Assembly (NCBI GenBank): GCA_023213315.1
Contig: JAKCPI010005477.1
Span: forward strand, 94,060-158,059
DNA from: Euborellia annulipes
Lineage: Eukaryota; Arthropoda; Insecta; Dermaptera; Anisolabididae
Reading direction: 5' to 3'
Length of the DNA stretch: 64,000 nt
Position 1 is the stretch's first letter. Each line of letters opens with the position of its first letter. Under the pieces are notes generated by a model. It searched no databases, was not told the DNA's origin, and saw nothing but the letters and a program-made list of their open reading frames with translations. Shown piece by piece: positions 42,110 to 53,257 of the stretch. Made by a program: the position numbers and the translations under genes.

Positions 42110-42600
42110 GTTGGAATTTTTTTAGATTTTTGCTTATATTTCGAAAACTAAGCATATTTTGTCCACCACAGTTCAATACACAGTTGTAGAGCATTAAATT
42201 TGCTAAAATATGGTCCATAAAACTAATTTGAAGATTTAATATTAACCGAGATACGATCGGTCAAAATCAGACCTCAAAAATCTTGGACTTTTTCAGTTTT
42301 TCGCTTATATCTCATAAACTAAGCATATTCTGTGTAACATAGCGCCATACAAAGTTGTAGAGCATTAAATTTTCTAAAATTTGGTTCATAAAACGAAATT
42401 GTAGATCAAATATTAACCGAGGTACGGCCGGTCAAATTTAGACAAAATTTTACATTTCGAGAAAATTTGTCTAAATTTCTATCTCGGTTAATATTGGGTC
42501 TATAAATTCGTTTTATGTACCAAATTTTAACAAATTTAATGCTTTACAATTTTGTCTTGAACTGTAGTGGACAAAAATCTGCAATTGCATAGAAATCCAG
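42110..42600. repeat. Repeat with two direct units and one inverted unit, copy 1
   Basis: Units at about 42,118 and 42,290 (period about 172) share TTTTTGCTTATATYTC, AAACTAAGCATATT, GTTGTAGAGCATTAAATTT and ATTAACCGAGRTACG. A third, inverted unit lies at 42,476-42,598 (TATCTCGGTTAATATTGGGT ... TTTAATGCTTTACAATTTTG). The same 2+1 layout occurs at 57,180-57,675, so it is a family trait. Confidence 0.7.
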
Positions 42601-43049
42601 TTCTCTAGTCAAAAGTTTCAATAATTTATTAAAAAATATCATTATATGATAATTAACATAATGTTTCAACTATCAACCTTAGTTAGCATCTAAAATTTGG
42701 TCTATTAAAGTTACTACTGATATTCAACGATTCAAGAGTCCGCATCATGAAACGGGTCTCAGATACCCAGTATCAGAGCTCAGTATATCAGCTAGATCTA
42801 CTTACACCACCTAAAATTGAAAAGCTGCCAATTAATAAATTTTTTTTTTTTTGATTCATCAACACACAAATGAATTCGTTCCAGCTGAATGTGGATAAAA
42901 TAGAGTTATTTTCCAACTCACAACAAATTTTTCGTCTTGTAATTAGCTCGAATTTTATTTGTTTTCTAAACAGCTGCAGCATCCCCGTCTCCAACTTGTT
43001 GAGTTAATCGTTTAAATTGTAAATCTATTTCAAGGCTTCATTCTATATT
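42601..43049. other. Gene-free segment
   Basis: Nothing recognised. A 68-codon minus frame at 42,788-42,994 has no motif. Confidence 0.4.
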
Positions 43050-43877
43050 AAAAATCGGTGTGACGGGACAGCACCCTTTCTCTTACCCTTCGGTAAGAGA
43101 AAGTTGTGCACTGTGCTGGTCACACCAGATTTTTTGTGTCGAGATATTTTTAGTTTCCCATAGCACCTTAGTTTCAAACTTGCATTTTAAATGTTGATTG
43201 CTTGAAATAAACTATGGTTATTTTTCAAAATTTTAATCTCATATTTGGACATTTTATACACAATATAGAATCGTAAATAAATACAAAATTTCATAAGAAT
43301 TGGAAAAAAAAATTTTAAATGCGTAAAAAGTTCCAAAGGGGACCCCCTTTTGAATCGAAATTAACATACAAATCCCTATAGGAAATTAACATTGGCCAAA
43401 TGCGAAGATTAGGTGGAAAATTTTAAAACGCGTAGAAAGAGAGAAGATAATTTTGTGAGAGAGAGAGATATGTTTTCTCCGAAAAAAAAAATGGGCAATA
43501 AATAATAATTGATTTTTAATCTAATAAAAAGAAAAAGATTTAAATTCGGTTACCATGGCAACCATTTATTTCTCCTATCTTTCCTATGAAGCACAAGAGT
43601 AAAGTGTGCTTCAAACAATTTTGAGGGCAAAACGAGAATATACATTTGAAAGAGCATCTAAAAAATAATTGATTTTTGAATTTTAATCAAAATCGTTAGA
43701 GCGAATTTTGAGAAAATCGAAAAAAACTGAAAAAGTACATCAGTAAAGTACTAGTACTTTTTGGCCAATTTTGATTAAAAGCTTATTTTGTCGGTCCCGG
43801 GGGTGTTTAACTTAAATATAAAATTTCAGCCTCATAGCTCAATTCCTTCATGCTTAAAATTGAACACACACAGACAC

Positions 43878-43931
<54 letters not shown>

Positions 43932-44074
43932 CATGTCGCGAAAACCACTTTTTTGGATTCAGGGGACCTCAAAACGTGAAGATCCATCAAAATCTCGACA
44001 TCGAATTTTTGACATGAAACCAATACTTTCTCTCTATATATATATTACATATATACATAGGTAAGAGAAAGTAA
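43050..44074 (+). mobile_element. HPE copy, long subtype, young
   Basis: Complete. The 5' hairpin has apex TCTCTTACCCTTCGGTAAGA and return arm GGTCACACCAGATTTTT. Long-subtype middle: CCTTAGTTTCAAACTTGC, TTTTAAATGTTGATTGCTTG, ACGCGTAGAAAGAGAGAAGA. Then CCATGGCAACCATT, the ACATCAGTAAAGTACTAGTA block, a GACA microsatellite, AAAATCTCGACATCG and the terminal GGTAAGAGAAAGTAAAA. It is nearly identical over 1 kb to the copy at 54,884, implying recent duplication or transposition. Confidence 0.85.
43878..43931 (+). repeat. (CAGA)n microsatellite inside HPE
   Basis: About 13 units of CAGA at a fixed place in the HPE 3' part, after ACACACACAGACAC. Homologous tracts at 55.73 kb (longer) and 58.2 kb (shorter) show slippage after element spread. 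Reading frames of repeated Thr-Asp-Arg-Gln or Cys-Leu-Ser-Val here are artefacts. Confidence 0.9.
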
Positions 44075-45133
44075 AAAAAAGAAAACAGTTGCTAATCGCC
44101 TGGAGGAGATTTTTGCCGGATCATATGTTTAACAAAATTGATTTATCAAATCATTTTCAAGATATAGATCTAATGAAAATATGCAAATTCTTTTTTTTTT
44201 TTGGAAATTTAACTAACTTAGAGCTTCTTAATCTGATTTCTTAAATGTAAATTGAGGGTTGCCCAGAATGTCTTCTTTCGAGTTTAATATTCAATAAAAA
44301 CCTTTATATATAATTGGGCTCTGGCCAAAAAAATTAATATATTAAAAAATAAATCAAGATTAAAACAAATCTCGAACATAAGATGACATCATTTTGTTAT
44401 TGTTATTACTAGAGACCGGATTTTAAGCAAAATGCTTATTGCTCAATTTTATAAGCAACCATTAGATATTTAATTTCTACACGCATTACGAAAAACTAAC
44501 TGCATTGAGATTGCATTTTTTATGCTTTTTTTTGAGTTTTCATGCTTTTTTCCCTTTCGTGCTTATTTGAACTTATTTTACGAATATTTATAAGTTTTTT
44601 TTTTTTTTTTTATTAAAAACACACTTTTTTCCCATTCACACACGCATACACCAGGGACGTATATAAGGGGGGGGGGGAAGGGGGCCCGCCCCTCCCCCAA
44701 AAAAAAAAAATTTCCAAAAACCCCGGAGCCCTGTAAAAAAATTTTTTTCCGTAGGGTGAAAAAATTTGGTTCCGCGAAAACAAAATTTTTCGCAGGGCGG
44801 GGCGGAATAAATTTAGTTTATTTAAAAAAAAAAATTTGTATACGCCATTGCTATGAGTAAAAATTGCTTATGAGATGCTTTTTTTCAACTTTATGCTTAT
44901 TTAACAACTTTTTATTCAAGTTTTTTATGCTTTTTTAAGCACTTTTTTTTCCATTTTTTTATTATTTTTTGTCCGGTCTTTAGTTATTACTAACAACTAT
45001 ATAAAATAAAAATAATAAAGGAGAGTAAAATTTTATATGCAAAATCGATATTTCAATTAAAAAAAAAAAAAATTTTATTAGGATTTTAGCTTAAATCTTA
45101 ATAAATTTCTTTTTTTTATACAGCCAGTTTTCT
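44075..45133. other. Gene-free stretch with a MITE-like segment
   Basis: 44,651-44,850 starts CAGGGACGTATATAAGG and ends TTTGTATACGCCATTG, imperfect inverted ends of hAT style; its interior has GGTTCCGCGAAAACAAAA and CGCAGGGCGG as at 32.3 kb. No 8-bp duplication could be found, so the call is tentative. The remainder is A/T-rich without features. Confidence 0.4.
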
Positions 45134-45209
45134 GTTCTGGTATCTCAGCACAATACACAACTTTCGAACACCGAATTTTTTTTTCGTTCCATTGAACTCA
45201 TAAACTTTC

Positions 45210-45437
45210 GACCGTTGGTTCTAGTTGAAACATTTTGTAAATTAAAATTAAACACTAGGTTATTTGTTTTTATTAATTAAAAATTAACACTTGATACTTA
45301 TTTCGACAATTCCTTGTAATTATCAGAAGTGATTACATTCTAATGATGACAAAGAATTGTCAAAATACGTTAATTTTTAATTAATAAAACCTTTGAAACA
45401 AATAACCTAGTGTTTATTTTGTATATTTAATTTTAAT
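45210..45437 (-). mobile_element. Snap-back element related to the one at 29.0 kb
   Basis: Starts with the tail block CCGTTGGTTCTAGTTGAAAC, as at 28,990. Arms follow: AAATTAAAATTAAACACTAG to the complement ending ATATTTAATTTTAATGT. The core regions read CTGATAA..GAAA on the minus strand and CTAATGATGACAA on the plus strand. Target duplications are not clear because the host HPE copy is damaged. Confidence 0.6.
45301..45326 (-). ncRNA. Degenerate hammerhead-like motif
   Basis: Minus strand: CTGATAA (complement of 45320-45326, one base off CUGAUGA), a partly lost stem around AAGGAATTG, then GAAA (complement of 45301-45304). The opposite arm (45340-45365, plus) has CTAATGA, T, GACAA paired with TTGTC, AAAA. 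The consensus of both arms is a complete core. Confidence 0.35.
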
Positions 45438-45711
45438 GTAAAAAATAATTGATTTATTAATTTTAAACAAAATCGTTGGAGCGAATTTTGAGAAAATAAA
45501 AAAAAAAACAACTGAAAAAGTACATCAGTAAAGTACTAGTAATCTTTAGCTGATTTTGTTCAAAAGCTTCGTGTTACGTCCCAGGGGGGTACCTAACTTA
45601 AATATAAAATCTCAACCTCCTAGCTCTCTTCGTTCTTGAGATATTTTGTTCACACATACCGTAAGAGAAAGTAAAAATTAATTAATTTTTTAACAAAAAT
45701 TTAAAATTTTC

Positions 45712-45898
45712 CAAAAAAATAAATAAGTCTTGTGTTTCTAATTTCACCCCTTATACCGAATTTTGCGTCTTTGCTAATTAATTATGATCTGGGTCCTTTT
45801 AATTATATGATTAGCTTAACTAGATGTGAAAAGACTCGAAAGTTAAAAAGCTTATCCAAGGGATAGCTAGTTAATTAGATGCGAAGCACCTTAATAAC
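45712..45898. mobile_element. GGTTGC terminal-inverted-repeat element, partial copy 3
   Basis: GTCTTGTGTTTCTAATTTCA, ATTATATGATTAGCTTAACT, AGATGTGAAAAGACTCGAA, CAAGGGATAGCTAGTTAATT and GATGCGAAGCA match the half of copy 2 from 12,105 on. The outer right end is lost. Confidence 0.55.
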
Positions 45899-47654
45899 CC
45901 CCTACTCGCCGGTTTGCCCCCTCCTCTCGACGGCCCTGAATCTATCAACGATTTCTATCTAAACGTCCATGCAAATGATGAATTTTTTTACTAAATTTGG
46001 AATTATCTACCTATTTATATGGTAATTATATAATTTTCATTATTTATTTTTATTTTGTTTATTCCATGTTATTATTCGATTTACACATAAAAAAACGCAC
46101 GTATCCGCTTCATGGTATAGGATTAGGCTATTAGGTAATTACTATTATTTTAATATTATTGTCTATGATGATGTCAATTTTTCATCAGCTATAAATTATT
46201 ATAAGAAGCGTCAACGCGGCAATTAATTGAAGATAATCAGATGTTGGATTAGAGAGAGAAAAATAACAATAAGACATATTTCATCTCCGTCACCCGCTTA
46301 AGCCCTTTTGATTTTCAATTCGAATGTTGATATCCCATTAACGAGAAAATGACAAATTCTAAGGATCGAAGACCTCCGGGAGGTGAGGACTGACATCATT
46401 TGCTCTCGGCTCCTCGGGAGTCTGCACCTCATTTGAATAATATCGCGATAAATTCACCGCTACAAAGTTAATGTTCATAAAAATAAAGATGGCAAAAAAA
46501 AAAAAAAAACGGTAGTGACAGATAAGCTTGGAAATCGTGTAGATAAAAAAGTATAGACTTCAAGGGGATTAAAGACCCTGCTAGAAGATTATTTTGAAGA
46601 AAGCCATCAAAGAGTTTTATTACTTTTTTGCTGTTCAAGTAAAAAAATAAAAAACAAGAATAATCGGCGGGTTTGAAGTATTCTTATTCGCACTCAGTAT
46701 AATAATGCAAAATTTTGATTGAAAAAATTTTGCCAATACGTCTCCTTCTTCAGATGTAATTTATTAGTAATCATAAATAAAACCAAGGCAATGAAGTTGC
46801 ACGGTCTTAAGGTGCGCGTCTCGGGGTGCTAATTTTGGGAGATTGCGGCCACAATTTTGAAGCTATCGACCTCAAATTTTTTTTAAATTAAAGCTATTTA
46901 AAATGTCTACAACTTATAGAAGCTCTTTTTTTGATTTTCGAAAAAATAAAATTTTTTTTAGATTAATCGCATTAAATAAAAGATATTTTTTAAAAATTCG
47001 CTCTATAACTTATAGATAATTAAATTAGTAATCATTGTGTTAAAAAATAATTAATTTTTTACCCTTAATTAATTAGCTGGAATATTTCAAATGAGATGGA
47101 ATAAATCCCTTGTATTCCTATGGGAAAAACTAACGCCATCTCTTGACGTCTAGAGTAACTCGGTAGACAATCGTGTCCTAACGGTTTTTCGAGACGCACA
47201 CCTTAATCATAGTTCTGTAAAACGACACTCCTCCTCCCCTCCATCTCATGTTATATATTCAAATATTATTTTCAATTATTATATTTAAAAAAAATTATAA
47301 AGTATTATAAAGAATAAACCTTATAGAAATAGAGGGTAGTTGTGTGTGTGGCGTCACACCTGAGCGACTGTATTCAATCACTTCCGTATTAACTCACTTT
47401 TTATTTTTATAAAAATATTTTAATGTCTCGCTATTTTTTTTTTATATACGACGTAAATTGTCTTTTTTTAAATCATATGCCTGTTCAAAATTTGTATATA
47501 TCACAAGTTAATAGAATCGTGATTGGTTGACTTTCATCTCTTCAAACTCACGATATAGAAATGAAAAACATTCTTCGTTTTGCTCTTATTTCTTTCTATC
47601 CTATTTTTATTTATCATCCATCATTTATTTCTAGAATATCATCCATTCTTGATT
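45899..47654. other. Gene-free stretch
   Basis: 46,680-46,790 has CTTCTTCAGATGTAATTTAT and a possible single hammerhead-like first box, without a convincing stem II. 46,370-46,440 is of balanced composition without a supported frame. A TTGTGTGTGTGGCG microsatellite is at 47,340. Nothing else was recognised. Confidence 0.4.
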
Positions 47655-47757
47655 TTTTACTTTCTCTTGGAAAGTATTGTATTGTATTGGATGCATATAA
47701 AAAATTCGATGTCGAGATTTTCCCTGAATCCAAAAAAGTGGTTTTCGCTACATATTC
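47655..47757 (-). repeat. HPE 3'-end fragment
   Basis: TTTTTACTTTCTCTTGG, AAAAAATTCGATGTCGAGA and CCTGAATCCAAAAAAGTGG TTTTCGC are the HPE end on the minus strand, with an internal deletion. Confidence 0.65.
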
Positions 47758-47764
47758 TTGCTGA

Positions 47765-47900
47765 CTATTTGGAAATTTTCAAATTTCCCTCTCTGACTTA
47801 AATTTTAAATTTTCCGCTTCCGCTTCACTTCCTGTCACTATAGCCAATCAGCGTCCTGATAGGCACAGACGGAAGCTAGCGGCTAGCGCTTTATATATAG
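47765..47900 (+). repeat. Diverged repeat shared with 11.8 kb
   Basis: Shares TTTAAATTTTCCGCTTCCG / TCCCCTCTCTGACTCCGC-type sequence, a GGCACA block and CGGAAGCTAGC with 11,800-11,920. It ends GCGCTTTATATATAGTAATG. Unassigned. Confidence 0.4.
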
Positions 47901-48947
47901 TAATGAAATTTTCACTACTGAGCTTTTGGGGCGATAACAGTCAATGTTTACAGCGGGCATAATATCAACAAATCTTCCCGGGGTGCGCTCTGATTAGTCG
48001 GCAAAGTGTCATCTAGAAAAATGACTTAATAGCTTCATACATCGAGATTTTTATTAATTATAATAATAATCTGGGTTAGAAAAAATTTAATTTTTTTTTC
48101 TAAGTTAAACAATATTCCTCTCAACAAATTTCAATAAAATCCATTTGAAAAATATAAATAAAAGAAATTGGTTAATAAAAAATAAATAAATTGGACCCTT
48201 TCATTTAAAACTAACCTTTATTACTTATAGTTTATTGGATTACGATTACAGAACGGAGATCAAAGAGAAAAAGAGAGAAAGATATTCATGATTCATATGT
48301 AGTGGTCCATTTTTTTTGTTCTTGAGACATTAGTTGAATTTATTTACTGCTTGGTAATAATTCTCAGTCAAAGAAAAAAAAAAAAAAAAAAAACAAAAAC
48401 AAAAAAATCCTACTCGTTAAACAAATGCGGGTTTGGGGACTCTTCAGACAAGTATATTTATATACGGTAGAATATTAAATTTTAATTTTTTTATGATTAA
48501 AGCGTTTATTTTTTTTTTATTAAAAAAAAAAAATTGATTAAGTCTCTGTTGATATTATATAAAAACCAAATTTTATTCGTATGCGTATAAACATTCATTG
48601 TAGAAGAGAGATAAAATTTTAATTTACCGAGACTTTTTTACAGCCCATTTGATATTGAATTTTAAAGCTAACAATTAGTTAGCTATTTTATTTTTACGTT
48701 TTATTTAGAGCACTGAAGACTTTGATTATATTTAATTGATTTTTTATTTTCTTGTTAAACGCGTAATCAAAATTTTTTATTTATTTTATTACCAATGAAT
48801 AAAAAATAAAATATTAATAATATTTCAAGTTATTAACTTATTTATATGTATATAAAAACTATCGAGGCAAATTATCTAGAATATTATTATCTATTTATTT
48901 ATAATTCAGAAATATCAAATTTATATTATTGATAAAATGCCTTAAGC
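47901..48947. other. Gene-free A/T-rich stretch
   Basis: Includes a 24-base A run at 48,370 followed by CAAAAACAAAAAAA. No repeats or frames of note. Confidence 0.45.
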
Positions 48948-49012
48948 AGGCTTCGCGCCCTGGATCATCCACCAGCTGGCTCGGGCCCGGCTGCGGCGAA
49001 CCCTCGCCTTTT
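48948..49012. other. Small G+C-rich island
   Basis: GCAGGCTTCGCGCCCTGG, CAGCTGGCTCGGGCCCGG and CTGCGGCGAACCCTCGCC lie in A/T-rich DNA. It precedes a GACGGACATTAGCG repeat and may be its more 5' part. No gene recognised. Confidence 0.35.
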
Positions 49013-49098
49013 CTTTATTATGAAAAGAAAATTATTATTACTCTTCCAATCCAGTTTCTGCTTGACGATTTGTTTATATTCGTAGAATACATAAATGC

Positions 49099-49330
49099 AA
49101 AGAATACATAAATATTTATCTATACATTTCCTATGGGAGAAATCGTAACTTTAAGAATTAATAACTCAAAAAGTTATAAGAATTTCAGGACGAAAATAAT
49201 TATCCTGTATTCCCTAGAAGATCCTCTTTAACTATATAAAATTTGGTTTTAAAATTCCAACGGGAAGTTGATCAAACAAAGTGTGACTGACCTACAGACG
49301 GACATTAGCGAATTATATATATAGATAGAT
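49099..49330 (+). repeat. GACGGACATTAGCG repeat, copy 3
   Basis: AAGAATACATAAATATTTAT, CTATGGGAGAAATCGTAAC and TTTAAGAATTAATAACTCAA match 32,877-33,109 closely. It ends CAGACGGACATTAGCGAATT and ATATATAGATAGAT. Confidence 0.7.
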
Positions 49331-50417
49331 ATTAAGGATAGTAGTTAGTGGCTTGGAAATTCAAAAATTATAAGAGAAACTAAAATTTTATACATTTGTT
49401 AAGAGACAAGCAACCCAAATGACTATCTCAAAGTCTGTGTGGGCTTACCGGTAACTGACTAAATTACCTGTGCCTTTGAAATGTGAATGAATGAGTTGCT
49501 TATCTAAAAATCAACTGGCCAAATGTTTTTAAAAAGAATTCCATTTCTATCATCCCAAGGAGAGTGAAAACGTGTTAGAAGGCAACCCAAAAATCCGTTT
49601 ACGTTTCAATAAATGAATCAAATCAAAGAAGAAAAAAAAATCACCGCCCTCATGTTTTTGCTTCTGATTTCCCGATTCATGCAAAAGCTTTTAGATAATC
49701 ACAAACATACCATAAAAGGTTTCGAGTAAGTGGTTTTAAAATGACATGTCACCTGATGATCGAAGTGAAAGATCGATGACAGTAAGTATTTAAGGAAAAA
49801 AAAGGATGAAGCTGCCAATCGAGCTTATCTTCTTGCTCTTGGGCCTCAGACAAGTTACGGATTTTTAAATTCGGATTTCATTCAAAAAAACTTCCTATCT
49901 TTTGAATTCCAAAATATATTAACATATATAGACAAGAGAAAGTAAAAATGTTGTTTAGTTTCGTTAATTAAGATAGAGATAGAAAAACAAAATACCAGTT
50001 TATAATTTCATCGTCCAAAAGTTTTTTTATTACTAGACTGCGCCTAGGCAGGCTGCAACCCTCTTAGCCGCTAATATTTCCACGTCTCGGGCATTGATTG
50101 CCATATAAATATTTCAAAAAAATACAACAATCTCGTATAAATATTTTTGTTATAAGTGAAAATTTTCATAGACATTCAACGAACTTTTAACAAGCACTCT
50201 TACCAGCAAAAACATGTGGTATGGCGTTTAATTACACCCCTAGAAATTTCGAAGAATATATTGAATTTAAATTACAGTATTTAGAAAATTTAGCAAACCT
50301 CTTAATTTTCTTAAAATTTCATGACTATAATTTCTGCGATAATTTCGTCTTGCGTTTATAGAATACCCTACATATTGGGGGTACCGTTGCGATTATCATA
50401 ACGAAATGAACAGCAAT
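49331..50417. other. Gene-free stretch with an HPE end scrap
   Basis: 49,910-49,948 (CAAAATATATTAACATATAT, AGAGAAAGTAAAAATG) is the last 40 bases of an HPE copy. The rest shows nothing recognised. Confidence 0.45.
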
Positions 50418-50790
50418 TGTATGAAAAGGGAAATCGCTAAGATTTTAGCTGTAAATAAAAATCAATTTCGATGAGTATATTTCGGAAGCATTAACAGCAA
50501 TCCTTCATCAGCAGCTAATTCACACTATGAAACCACATAATGTGTCACAAATTGTTTTATCAGAGCGAATTGTTGGATCCCATTAGGGATCGCATCACGT
50601 TGGAAATATCACTGTATCAACAATTTGCTCTAATAAAACAATTTGTAACACCTTATGTGGTTTCATAGTGTGGATTAGCTGTTGATGGAGTATTGCTGTT
50701 AATGCCTCCGAAATGTACCGATTTTAAAACTCACCGAAATTGATTTTTATTTACTGCCAAAATCTAAGTGATTACCTTTTCCTTATTCAT
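50418..50790. mobile_element. Snap-back element with hammerhead-like core
   Basis: Arms from TGTATGAAAAGGGAAATCGC and ATAAAAATCAATTTCG to their complements, with a centre around GGATCCCATTAGGGATC. Both arms share ACAGCAATCCTTCATCAGCAG / GCTGTTGATGGAGTATTGC and ACACTATGAAACCACATAA. The arms have diverged by scattered substitutions, so the copy is not young. Confidence 0.65.
50480..50511 (-). ncRNA. Hammerhead-like motif with canonical CTGATGA
   Basis: Minus strand: CTGATGA (complement of 50505-50511), A, a short stem GGA with TCC around TTGCTGTTAATGC, then GAAA (complement of 50480-50483) and TATAC. The other arm (50,679-50,715, plus) keeps a GGAG/CTCC stem and GAAATGTAC but has a damaged first box (TTGATGG). 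Confidence 0.4.
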
Positions 50791-50984
50791 GCACCCCTTT
50801 TAGAAATATTTTGATACGAACAGAGGATTAATTCAAACGTCCAAAAAAAGTAGGTGCCACCAAATCAAAATATTTTTTTTTATCTGTTATAATAGGCTCT
50901 ACATACTAGCATCAATACCCGCTTCCGGCCCTAAATATTTTTTTAATTGTCCTTTTCGGCTTAGAGTTTTAATATTTTAAATTG

Positions 50985-51095
50985 TATAATTTTTGCAATG
51001 GATAGAGTTCAACATGCTTGTTTCTCTGGGCTACCCTTCTAAGATTCAGACGTGCTCTTGGCATTTCTTAGCAGCAACGATCTTGGGTATTTTGC
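50985..51095 (-). repeat. Diverged repeat pair, copy 2
   Basis: CATGCTTGTTTCTCTGGGCT, ACCCTTCTAAGATTCAGACG, TTGGCATTTCTTAGCAGC and AACGATCTTGGGT match 39,215-39,325. Function unknown. Confidence 0.5.
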
Positions 51096-51956
51096 GTAAA
51101 AATTTCATTCAAAATACGAATTGAATTTTTTACCCAAAATAATATTGATTAAAGAAAAAGCTATTTCAAATGCTTCAGTGGGGGATAGTATGTGTTATTA
51201 GTAATGAAACATAACATAATTTTTAACTATTTTTTATGACTACCTGTCTCGGTTTGTTTTTTTGGCTTCGCTATGGAATTTGATAATGAAATATTATATG
51301 CACGAAAAGAATAATATGGATATAAGTACTCTCAAGTTTCATTCAAAAATTCCATTAGAGAAAATAATATTGTTTTAAAATACATCTTCATTGAAGAGTT
51401 GGTAAAAGAAGCAAAAAACGGAAGAAGAGAAAATTAAATTCTGATGGGCTTCGCATTTAAAGAGAAAAGAAAGGGTGAAAAAAGTAATTTCTTTTAATTT
51501 TAAATAATTAAAAATTAAAGTTGAACCGATGATTAATGGGCCTCTCATTTGTTGAAGAATTTATTCCACTCGAAAACCTCCTCCTTATAGCACTAATCTG
51601 CTTTCTTTGGCCGAAACGAAATTTCAGGCTAATGGTAATAATTTAGGATTAGTCATATTCAAATAATATGCAGACAAAGTTTGAAGCAGATTAGCAAATG
51701 AAAATATGTGCTAAGCCTTTATTGAATATAATTGATGATATTTCAACAAAGGATTTTGGCAGCGTGTCAAATTTGAATAAGCGAAACGGCTGGCTGGCCA
51801 TTTTCTATTTTAAGGTGCACAAATTAATAGGAAGACATTAACGAGATTCTTGTTAAAAAAACTGATCGAGTCATTAAAATTTGTGACCTCAATCGAAAAT
51901 GTAAGAGGGATATTCAATTTTCTGCAACTTGTATTTTGAAGTGAATTCTATATTTA
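51096..51956. other. Gene-free stretch
   Basis: A/T-rich, without shared repeats or supported frames. Confidence 0.45.
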
Positions 51957-52640
51957 TCTAAAAAAAATCTGGAGTGACTGGATACAACTTTCTCTTACCT
52001 TTGCTAATGGAAAGCTTGTCACATCAGATTTTTTGTGCCGACATAGTATATTTAGTTTCCGACAGAAAGCTACATTTGAATTCAAGATATAATAAAATTT
52101 ATAAACATAGACAAATATTTATATTTTGTTACCATTAACTCCTATCTTTCCCATCAAATACAGAAGTAAAGTGTATTTCAATCAATTTTGAAGGCAAAAT
52201 AAGAATATACATTTTAAAGAGCATCTAAAAAATAATTGATTAATGAATTTTAATCAAAATCGTTGGAGCGAATTTTGAGAAAATTGAAAAAACTTGAAAA
52301 AGTACATCAGGAAAGTACTGATACCCTTTGACCGATTTTGTTCAAAAACTTCGTGTTACGTGTCAAGGTGGTACCTAACTTAAATATCAAATTTCAATCT
52401 AGCTTTTGAGATATTTTGAGCAGGACCCACTTTTTTGGACTATGAAGACCTCAAAACCTATATCCATCAAAATCTCGACATCGAATTTTTGACATAAATC
52501 CTATATATAATATATTTTGCCAGAGGGGTACCTAACATAAAATTTCAATCTCGTCTTTTTCATCAAATATTTGACATGAATCCAATACTTCCTTTCTCTC
52601 TATAAATTTATTATACATATATAAGTAAGAGAAAGTGAAA
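51957..52640 (+). mobile_element. HPE copy, short subtype, with repeated 3' part
   Basis: Hairpin AAATCTGGAGTGACTGG / CTTGTCACATCAGATTTTT, body with AAAGTACATCAGGAAAGTAC, then TCTCGACATCGAATTTTTGA. A second partial 3' part follows (GAGGGGTACCTAACATAAAA ... TTTGACATGAATCCAATACT) before the terminal AGTAAGAGAAAGTGAAAATG. The duplicated end looks like slippage or a nested truncated copy. Confidence 0.7.
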
Positions 52641-52661
52641 ATGATATAGAAATAAAGTATA

Positions 52662-52921
52662 CAGTGGAACCTCGCTTAACGAGCATAATTCCTTTCAGAA
52701 TCATACTCGTAAAGCGAAACAATAGAGTTCTCCCCATAGAGCTGTACCGTCCATGACACAGACTGATGTACAATAACATGCACACAATCCGGGACTTCCC
52801 CTTTCCTTGCCACTCGTTATGCGAAACGTCGCTCGTTAAGCAAGTCATTCTTTTACAATTTGTTTTGCTCTTTATGCGAATTACTCGTTATTGACGGTGC
52901 TCGTTAAGTGAGGTTCCGCTG
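52662..52921. mobile_element. pogo/Tigger-like MITE
   Basis: Ends CAGTGGAACCTCGCTTAACG and CGTTAAGTGAGGTTCCGCTG are the characteristic termini of pogo-group (Tc1/mariner superfamily) MITEs. TA precedes it; TT follows, so one base of the TA duplication may have mutated. 260 bases with internal repeats CTCGTTA(A/T)GC. No transposase. Confidence 0.8.
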
Positions 52922-53201
52922 TTTATTGTACAGTATATACAATATGCATATGTTCTATTCAAATTTTCATACTTATTAAGAAATTAAATTAAATTAGAGA
53001 AGGCTCCACACATGATCTTAAATGAGTCTGATTAATATGATATTTAAATAATAAATAGAAAGTCTTTTTTATATTATTGTATTTAAAATTTAATATTTAA
53101 TTCCTAAATAGATATCCATATAAAACTGCTCATTTAAAATAATTTGTTTCCATGAACAATAGCGTAACCATTTCTTTTTCTCTCTTTCTTTTTAATTTCA
53201 G
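52922..53201. other. Possible intron end
   Basis: A/T-rich, ending in a strong pyrimidine tract (TTTCTTTTTCTCTCTTTCTT, 53,171-53,190) and TTTCAG, the best acceptor in the window. Confidence 0.4.
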
Positions 53202-53257
53202 GAGGCAGAATTCGAAGAGCTATTTTTATAGCCACATTATCATTTTGTTCGACTTAA
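53202..53257 (+). CDS. Candidate short terminal exon
   Basis: Directly after a strong acceptor. In one phase it reads GRIRRAIFIATLSFCST and stops at TAA 53255-53257; in another it reads EAEFEELFL then TAG. No upstream exon is identifiable and no AATAAA lies close. The acceptor quality, not the peptide, is the evidence. Confidence 0.25.

Larger units (their letters stand above)
45134..45678 (+). mobile_element. HPE copy, fragmentary, split by a snap-back
   Basis: A scrap of the 5' hairpin (TCTCAGCACAATACACAACT to CACCGAATTTTT, 45,150-45,182) and the second half of the element (45,438-45,678, AAAAAATAATTGATTTATT to CGTAAGAGAAAGTAAAA). A snap-back element lies between them. Confidence 0.65.

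Noticed and set aside
43788..44023. Open frames on both strands with repeated Thr-Asp-Arg-Gln or Cys-Leu-Ser-Val (also at 55,635-55,990 and 58,084-58,302)
   Set aside because: They are translations of the CAGA microsatellite inside HPE elements; the tract is stop-free in several frames and occurs in every young copy.
44651..44850. Confident hAT-like MITE
   Set aside because: Ends are imperfect inverted repeats and no matching 8-bp flanks were found; kept only as a note.
46680..46790. Hammerhead-like motif on the minus strand (CTGAAGA, A, GGAGACG...)
   Set aside because: Only the first box fits; no stem II pairing, and AAAA replaces GAAA.
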